This document shows, in pieces, positions 57,037 to 64,000 of a stretch of DNA of 64,000 nucleotides. Made by a program: the position numbers and the translations under genes. The stretch comes from Watersipora subatra. Taxonomy: Eukaryota > Bryozoa > Gymnolaemata > Cheilostomatida > Watersiporidae. Numbering within the stretch: position 1 is the first letter of the stretch; each line of letters opens with the position of its first letter. The notes below the pieces were generated by a model that saw only the letters and a list, made by a program, of their open reading frames with translations, had not been told where the DNA came from and ran no database searches. The DNA is taken from positions 3,142,001 to 3,206,000 of the forward strand of contig NC_088710.1 of assembly GCF_963576615.1 (NCBI RefSeq). The letters run 5' to 3'.

Positions 57037-58613
57037 GGTCAGTTTTTGATACTTATGCCTCATTGGTATTTCACAAAGGCTGTCCAAGTGTCTGTGATTT
57101 GACATATAGCTCAGATAGTTTGCTTCACTCTCTAACTAGAGCATAGACATCAGGAAACAATAGCTTCTAAGTTATGGTTGGGCTCATTTGTTCCTTCACA
57201 ACTTAACATTTTGTATGATAGTCATTTTTATATTAATGTGGTATTGTTTATATTAATGTGTTTCTGTTACGCTTATTAATATAGTAACGTTTCTTTCTAT
57301 GATTTTTTCACAAGATTTTGGTTAAAATGGTCAGTTGGCTGAACTCTGAAGAAGTAATGCTAACTGAACTTAAGAACTGTTGTACAGTAATGTGAAATAA
57401 ATTACACCGATTCCTTGTAACTATTACAGGCAATGGTCTGTGATGGCATGATAAAAATGGCAGACAATTGACGAAAGCTTCATAGAATGCTACAATATTT
57501 TACTCTCGACTATGCCCCTGTTGATCTAAATAATATTATTATTTTTATAAATCAATTTTTGTGTAAAATATTTTGTGAGTTGCTGATTTTTTGTTTATTC
57601 CATAATTTTTTTTCTCAAACAACTCTTGGACAAATTTTATCGTTTGGGATGCCATATGGCGCAATTAGCACAAGCATCTTGTATAAAGCTTTTATTTATT
57701 TCGAGCTTGTGAAATTAAAAGCATTCTATTGAGCCTATGAAATTCAGAGAATACTGGAAGAGCATGTTTTATCAGAAGTCTCCAAACATCAGTGTTGGAG
57801 TATGGTGTATTCTTTTGATATGTTATATTTAGAGGATACCATTATAAAGTTTCTTTAATGTACGGACTGTTTCCTGACGAAATGAGTGTTGTAAATGTCT
57901 ACATTTTTTAGATTACGTAGGTCATGCTTGCTTGCTTTGATAGTCATGACTTTTCTTAATTTTATACCCATTATGGTTTCATATGCATTGCTTTTATAGT
58001 TTTTGCAAATTTTGAAAGCCTACAGACAATAACTAAGTCTGTTTTGTTACTTATTCGTTTTTAAACAATAAATAGCATGAGGTTAGAAGTTACCAACAAG
58101 TCGTTGCTGAGGAGCTCAAAACGAGATTCGGGTTGGTTTAAGCGGCGACATACTGATGTACCAAGCTTTACCATATTTCAACTTGCAATTAGTTTAAAAA
58201 CTGGTAGACAAGTATACAAAAGGGTTTTAAAAAATATAATTGTTTTATTTATCTTCTTTTGCGAGACTTTTTATATGAAAAACTTCAAGTATAGTGTTTC
58301 ACAGTATCTAGTGGGCTACGATAAGCCTATTTTCAACTAAAGCTATCTTGGAAAAATCCACCTGATTGTCAGAAACTGGTTGAGGCAAAGATTGTTTTGT
58401 ATGCTCATTTTTGAGTGTATTCCAAGATTTAATTTCAATAAAATCAAGTCAAAAAACAAACCCATCCCCAATTACGCTTAACTAAACGACATGAGGAGTT
58501 TTATGGCTACCCTTGTTATGTGAAAGAACTTTTCATTTACTTCGGATTGTGATCAGACAAATACTTTGGCTTGAGGACCTGAGTTCTGCTGCTGCGTCTT
58601 CAAAAAAACTATT
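57037..58613. other. Intergenic region, no gene seen
   Basis: AT-rich, with only short frames that have no recognisable domain and no paired splice sites. It lies between the propeller-like gene and the Harbinger element. Confidence 0.5.
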
Positions 58614-58879
58614 GGTGCGTTTACACTGGCCAATTTTGTTGAGCACCGACAAATTTGGTGAGTCAGCGTCGGTAGGTGTGAACAGAGAGATCGGTGTCGG
58701 CACCGATCTGAAAATCTGTGTCGGTGCAACCCAGCAGTGCCTGGTTGCGCCGACAAATCGGACGCTTATCAGCCAATCAGAAGCTAGGAGCCTCATTAAA
58801 CTTTCCCTCACGCTCTTTCTGATAGTGAACCAGCATGGCTAGCAACGATGTGAACGCGAGAGTATCTTAAAATCAAGTT

Positions 58880-60504
58880 AGTTCGTCGATAAAACAAGTC
58901 GATACAGACTTGTTTATAGAGGAACTAGAAATGAGGCGGTTTATTTGGAACCATCGGCTTCCAGAAGCACACACGAAGGCTCAGGAATCTTGTTTCGCTG
59001 GCCCAATCAATGAATTCTACTGGTAAGTTGCTGTAACTTTTATTTAATTTAATTAAAAGTGAATAGCCAGTTGTACGACTACTACTAGTACTATTACTAG
59101 TACTACTACTACCACCACTACTACTACCACCATCACTACTACTACTACTACCACTATTAATATACATTCACCATTCAATCTTCTTCCTTATTTATTTTAT
59201 TTATTATAATTACTTGGACGAAAGAACTGTACGTACAGTTCGTTGCTCGGACTTTCATTGCTTCATCATTCAGTCATTTTATTTTGGATTATTCGGACTT
59301 TCATCATTCTTTCATTGCCTCATCATTCATTCATTCATTGCTCGGTATTTTATTCATTCTTTGAATTATTATTCATTTAATAAAATTTGTTTACATTGTA
59401 TTCACTTTTCCTCATAATGATGTTGTGTAGATGTGGCATGGACATACCAACAATGTCACCATGTGTTCTGTCAGGCTTTACATGGCTATTCGCCAACTGT
59501 TATCACTGTCACTATATATTACATTCTGTTTATTTTGCAGTACAACTAATGAAAGCTAAGTATGCTAATCTCAGAACCTATTTTGTAAAGAAATACAAAA
59601 TGGTGCAACAGAGCAGTCGCTCTGGCGCGGGAGCAGCTCAAGTGTATACGTCTTCGTGGCCATACTATGAGCGCCTCCTATTTCTGAGTAGCACTGTAGA
59701 CATACATGAAACTATATTTTCCATTGCGCCAGAGCCTGTAGTGGAGGATAACTTGCCTGTAAGTCTAGTATGCTCCTGTAATATTATAATATGTGATCAG
59801 CTTTCAGTTTGTCAAAGTTTTTGCATGAGTAATTGCTGATAATGAATCCATGCTTTGTTGAATCAATGTCTTTTCCTTTCAGGACTCTGATGATAATGAT
59901 GATACGCTCAGTACAGCAAGTACCTCAGCACCACCATCTACCTCAGGGGGCTCTGTTGCAGCTTCTACTGTAGCTGGACGAAGTGGTCAGAAAAGATCAA
60001 AGCCTACTTCTGCTACCGCTGCTGTTGCTGAACAAATGTCCTTCACATTCTGAGATATTGTGGAGGAAAAGAAGAAGACCACTAATGAGTATTCACATTT
60101 CGGAACAAATTTTGCGGCTCAGATCAACTCATTACCAACACCATTTCAGAGGTCAAATGCCATGGTACAAATCCAGCAGCTCCTTCACAACATCGCTTTC
60201 AATATCACAGATACTCAACAATCACCCTACACAGCACCAATCCCAGTTCAATCCTGTCTCAAACCAGTTCAATTATGGCTCAGCCCCATCACATGTAACT
60301 CAAACCCAATTATCCCAATTCAATCATGGCGCAGCCCAATCACATGCAACTCAAATCCAATCACCCCCATTCAATCATGACCCAGCCCCATCACATGTAA
60401 CTCAAACCCATTCACCCCCATTCAATCATGGTCCAGCCCACTCACCCCAAAATCAAGAAATCCCTCGGTTCAGTATTAGTCAAACTCAGTCACTTGCCCC
60501 TTAA
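58880..60504 (+). pseudogene. Harbinger accessory MADF-BESS (Myb/SANT-like) protein gene
   Basis: The DNA-binding partner that brings Harbinger transposase to the nucleus and the element ends (family knowledge). Exon pieces: up to 59022, with DLFIEELEMRRFIWNHRLPE (MADF start) before a GTAAGT donor; 59541-59760, with KAKYANLRTYFVKKYKM and YTSSWPYYERLLFL (MADF end) before GTAAGT; then from 59881 a Ser/Thr-rich linker. A BESS-like helix (HFGTNFAAQINSLPTPFQRS, then IQQLLHNIAF) follows in a shifted frame. The first two pieces do not join in phase, so an exon is missing or the copy is mutated; a stop and frameshift separate the linker from the BESS region. Confidence 0.6.
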
Positions 60505-60650
60505 TCACTTTATTGTGTTCTTGAGACTCCCTAAAGATATCTGAAGATGTGTATATTTGTCTTAGTGGATATTAAATTAAACATGAACATGTTCCTTGAA
60601 CACATAATAACTATACTAAATATACTATATAGACTAAATATACCATAATA

Positions 60651-62640
60651 CTAAAGCTGAGGCACCATCCGTTCCTGCCAAGGAACAGCTCCTATAGTGT
60701 TAATATATTGACAGTATGCATCACGGACTCGGCTGGCTGCTGCAGTCGGCCTTAGAGCAACAGGGGCAAGTCTTGGCAGCTGTTCTCCATAATCTTGAGC
60801 CTCATCATTTTGAGTCTGAGGTTGTGCGCTTTGTGGCGGTGTTCTTGACTTCCTCAGGCGGTTGTGCAAAATGCAGCAAGCCAAAACTAAAGTTTGTCTT
60901 TTCTGGCTCCAGATCAATCTTGCGCAGTAGAATTCGCCAAGTATTTGCAAGAATACCAAAAGAATTTTCAATCAATCTTCTCAATCTTGAGAAGCTATAG
61001 TTGAATATCTGCAATAGATGTGGAAAATCTAAGTCTCCTCAACACATGAAAAAGTATAATGGGGCGATTATGTATCACAAGACAAGACTATTCATGTACA
61101 CACTCTTCGCTCATGATTCAGAGTGCGTTTTGGATAAGGTCGCATAAGATAGGTTTGCAGCTGGAATGCCTCATCAGCCAAGATGACATGTGGTAGTGCC
61201 TGATTGGAATTGGGGGGACATCGATCAGCGGGCAAGTTTAGGTATTGCCCTCAATTCCCAGCTGCAAGGTGGATCTCCCAAATACACCACCATCTCAAAC
61301 TCTACCTTGTGCTCCAACATCAACATAAGTGAATCTGAAAGCATGAATTTAACCACTTTAAATATTGCTCACCATATTCTTGAAGTTTTAAACTATGAAC
61401 ATGCAAAGTTTGGTTTTGATGGGTTCAAGCTAGATGGGTGGTCCAAGCATGATGGTCATGCTACAAAGAGTATCAAAAGATTGCACACACACGCGAACAC
61501 ACAGTAGTTAGTTTTATTGTTACACTCACGAATAATTGGTATCACACATAGCCATGAGTATTATTTACTCCTGCGTTTTATAATTGAGAAATTCAGAACC
61601 TGCATGCCAAGGCTTCATCATAATGATATGCTTCCAATCAAGAGCCCCTGCAACAAAAGGACACAGTTTGTATGTGTGTGCGCACGGCTTGAATAATTGG
61701 GAATTTTCACAGAACCCACCCAGTGCATTAGGAAAGTTCCAATTGTCCTCTAGTTGCCTGGAAATCTCAATCCATTCTTGCTCTGTGGTAAGTGTCCTGA
61801 GATAATGAGCACACAAAGATGTGTAAATGGCGTGGCATGTTTCTGGTATGATTGCAGAGAGGGAGGCGACAGATATACACCAATCATAAAGGAGTTGTGT
61901 CATACTTGTCCCAGTCGCTAAATACCTCAGTGTCACCATCAGTCTTTGTTCAGCACTTATGCTGTCTCGGAGTGCAGTGTTTTCCTTGGCTATAAGGGGT
62001 TCTACCTTTCTCAATATCAGAACGAATTGCTTGCGTGTCATTCTGAAATAATTTCTGAATGTTCCTACACGATTTGATGGAAGTTCACTGTCATCATCGT
62101 TATCATCATCATGTATCAGTAGTGGCACAGTGGCATAATAAGCACCACTCCTTTGCCTTGAGCTTGTGATAGGGCCTGTCCATGTACGATTATTCCGCTT
62201 ATCTGAATGGTTCTGCATAAAACACATGAGAAGATTGAGACCACTAAATGACGGAATAATATCATCACTAAACACACTCACACTGACCAACAATCTTGGT
62301 ACCAGCCATCACCGAAAATTGATCTCAGTGAAGCTATTGAAAACCATTAGCAGTTATATTATAGTAGTGAGTGTAATAATAATAATATTATTTAAATAAA
62401 TAAATAGTAGTAGACTAGACTGGTACATATGTTGATAGCAGTCGTGACACGCAAATGTGCACCAAAAAGCTCCTTGCGTACTCACACAAAACAATAACTA
62501 ATAACTACTACTACTGCTACTACCAACAAACAACAACAAAATAAATATTATATCAAACAAACCTGTTCTTCCTCCTCCATCATACAGGCTGTCAGAGCTG
62601 CCGCAGCCTATCCGGCCATCAAAAAAATCTCATCATCATC
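60651..62640 (-). pseudogene. Harbinger transposase (DDE_Tnp_4 / HARBI1-like)
   Basis: Minus strand. A probable short first exon ends MMEEEEQ at about 62565 (donor GTTTGT). The main exon starts near 62219 (DKRNNRTWTGP) and carries FRNYFRMTRKQFVLILRKVE and RLMVTLRYLATGTSMTQL, the HARBI1-like N-terminal region. Catalytic residues are seen in VAGALDWKHI (first D), TYVDVGAQGR (second D, about 61325) and [17 protein letters not shown] (E, about 60950). YLMRPYPKRTL lies between the second D and the E. A TGA replaces the expected Ser codon after GAQGRV, and further stops and frame changes occur between 60950 and 61200, so this copy is not functional. Confidence 0.8.
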
Positions 62641-62937
62641 GGAAGACTCCATTCGGCATACAGTAGTTGCTTCTAGCGGTAGTAGGAGCAGCATTAGTAG
62701 TGTAGTACTACTATAGAATTTTCCACATCAAGCGCCTTGATTTTTATGTGTCCTCGTCTTCGCGTGGTCGGGTGAAGGTCAGAACGGTGAAGCGCTGTGA
62801 TTGGCTGTTGGTACTAACAAAAATAGTTCGATCGTTGGAATTTAAAGGGGGAGTCGGTGTCGGTACCGATACGTGAAATGTCCGAGTCGGGGTATTGGCA
62901 CCTAATCAGAGTCAGTGTCGGCCAGTGTAAACGCACC

Positions 62938-63530
62938 TTAAACAGTTCTAGTTTGACTTTTGCCTGTACAATATCATTAAAAAAACCGAGTAACTGGGTT
63001 GTCTACTTGCAAATACCATCGATACCACTTGCAAATACCATTGATACCAGGTACCATCGGCGTTTTGGGGTGCTGGTGAGATCTATGAGATATTTCCTTT
63101 TCTTGCATGCGGATAACCTTTCTGACTTTTTTGTAAGAGGATCTACAAATTGTTTCATCCTTTCTAAATTTTTTGGGTTGTTCATGTTCAAAATGTAATT
63201 CTTCAGTGTATTGAAGGAGTTTGTCTCAACCTCCACATTTTGATTACTATATCTAGTTTTTTTCTAATGTTTTGACAGTTTGCCACAAGCTGCATATATT
63301 GTCTCACGAATACAAATCAATTAATACTTCTCTCAATATATCTCTCTTTTGCTAGCAAGCTACCAAGTATAATAGCATAGTAAAAGCACTACCAACAGGA
63401 ATATCAAGCTGATCCCAAAGATAATTGTTCACCATTAGATGCTCTTACTAACTAGGGATTCATAGGTTAAGTTTACACAAATGTTCCAAACTGTGTAGTA
63501 GAACTGACATGTCTAAGATTTTCTTCATTC
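62938..63530. other. Right flank of the Harbinger element, unidentified coding-like frame
   Basis: A minus-strand frame at 63003-63236 (VETNSFNTLKNYILNMN ... KKRKYLIDLTSTPKRRW) has charged, protein-like composition but no known domain, start or splice sites. A near-duplicate ATACCATCGATACCACTTGC / ATACCATTGATACCAGG lies at about 63012-63052. Nothing else stands out. Confidence 0.3.
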
Positions 63531-63637
63531 TCAAGAAAGTGCTGCAACATTCACTTCTTCACCCTGTTGCCCATTTAAAAACACGTGCTCTTCTTGAAAC
63601 TCCCGAACTGTTTTCATCGGTTGACTTGCTGATCTAC
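63531..63637 (-). CDS. Possible terminal exon of an unidentified minus-strand gene
   Basis: Minus strand: a polypyrimidine acceptor (CATGTGTTGCAG) is followed by 35 codons (RSASQPMKTVREFQEEHVF then LNGQQGEEVNVAALS) and a TGA. Composition and the acceptor argue for a real last exon; upstream exons would lie beyond 64000 or in 63640-64000, where none is clear. Family not recognised. Confidence 0.3.
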
Positions 63638-64000
63638 CTGCAACACATGGAACAAAATATGTGGCGAAAGTGGAAAACTGGTTGGCTGACTGAAATAGGA
63701 AAAAAACATCATGTAACCTGAAAGTGGCATAAAACAAATTAATACACATTTGATACTAACCTCATATTACTATTTTATTCACCAAAACCATTCATGTAGA
63801 GTTTAGGCCTATCTCAATGAATTGGGTCAAAGATTCTTTTAACCATTTCGTAACTTAGTTAGGCGAGTGTCTGTGCTTTGAACCGTACTATCTCTTGGAC
63901 TGTTTTCACGAGTTTTTCTTTTTCTTTAGGACTGTTTGAGAAGCTTGTATATTTATTTTAATTTTTTTGTTACTCTCACTGAGACATGCTTCTTTCAGAT

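Larger units (their letters stand above)
58614..62937. mobile_element. PIF/Harbinger DNA transposon, 4.3 kb
   Basis: 18-bp terminal inverted repeats GGTGCGTTTACACTGGCC / GGCCAGTGTAAACGCACC, with subterminal GTCGGTGTCGG(C/T)ACCGAT on both sides. It holds two convergent genes, a MADF-BESS protein on the plus strand and a DDE transposase on the minus strand, the standard two-gene Harbinger layout. The 3-bp target duplication is not clean (ATT and TTA). A (CTA)n run lies at 59079-59160. Damage is limited, so the insertion is not very old. Confidence 0.85.

Overview
The window is animal nuclear DNA: AT-rich, intron-rich and crowded with transposons and minisatellites. Three host genes can be assembled exon by exon with matching splice phases, and all three are metazoan genes: an ESCO/Eco1 cohesin acetyltransferase (minus strand, 5' part only), ARMC6 (plus strand, complete) and PARP16 (minus strand, complete). 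The repeats (Helitron-like elements ending in a GC hairpin plus CTAG, Ty3/gypsy elements, Harbinger, hammerhead-ribozyme repeats, many minisatellites) suit a marine invertebrate, perhaps a lophotrochozoan. The species cannot be named from the sequence alone.

Layout: 1-13323 holds ESCO on the minus strand (seven coding exons; the C-terminus runs off the left edge). Its large introns carry a 1.25-kb TIR transposon, a TTAA-flanked foldback element, a hAT remnant, two large minisatellites and two Helitron-like ends. 13324-23026 is intergenic between the head-to-head ESCO and ARMC6 genes and is mostly repeats: a 24-bp minisatellite, a 420-bp palindrome with a MITE inside it, a head-to-tail run of Helitron-like elements, and a 36-bp minisatellite. 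23027-31446 is ARMC6 in six exons. Its last intron holds a 34-bp minisatellite interrupted by a 240-bp palindrome, each arm of which encodes a type I hammerhead ribozyme fold. 31973-38534 is PARP16 in six exons, convergent with ARMC6; one of its minisatellites is built from copies of its own exon-3 splice donor.

38535-53000 is repeat territory: a decayed LINE, a Ty3/gypsy element with an extra SGNH-hydrolase-like ORF after integrase, a second Ty3/gypsy element nested inside it, and another LINE on the minus strand. 53050-57036 is a two-exon host gene for a small NHL/beta-propeller-like protein. 58614-62937 is a nearly complete PIF/Harbinger transposon with a MADF-BESS accessory gene and a convergent DDE transposase. 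The last kilobase holds a possible terminal exon of another minus-strand gene.

The host genes have separate jobs: sister-chromatid cohesion (ESCO), an armadillo-repeat scaffold (ARMC6) and ER-membrane mono-ADP-ribosylation (PARP16). Nothing suggests that they form a pathway. The most notable signals are the paired hammerhead ribozymes, the SGNH-like ORF in the gypsy element, the tandem Helitron array carrying antisense tRNA-like modules, and the minisatellite that multiplies a splice donor.
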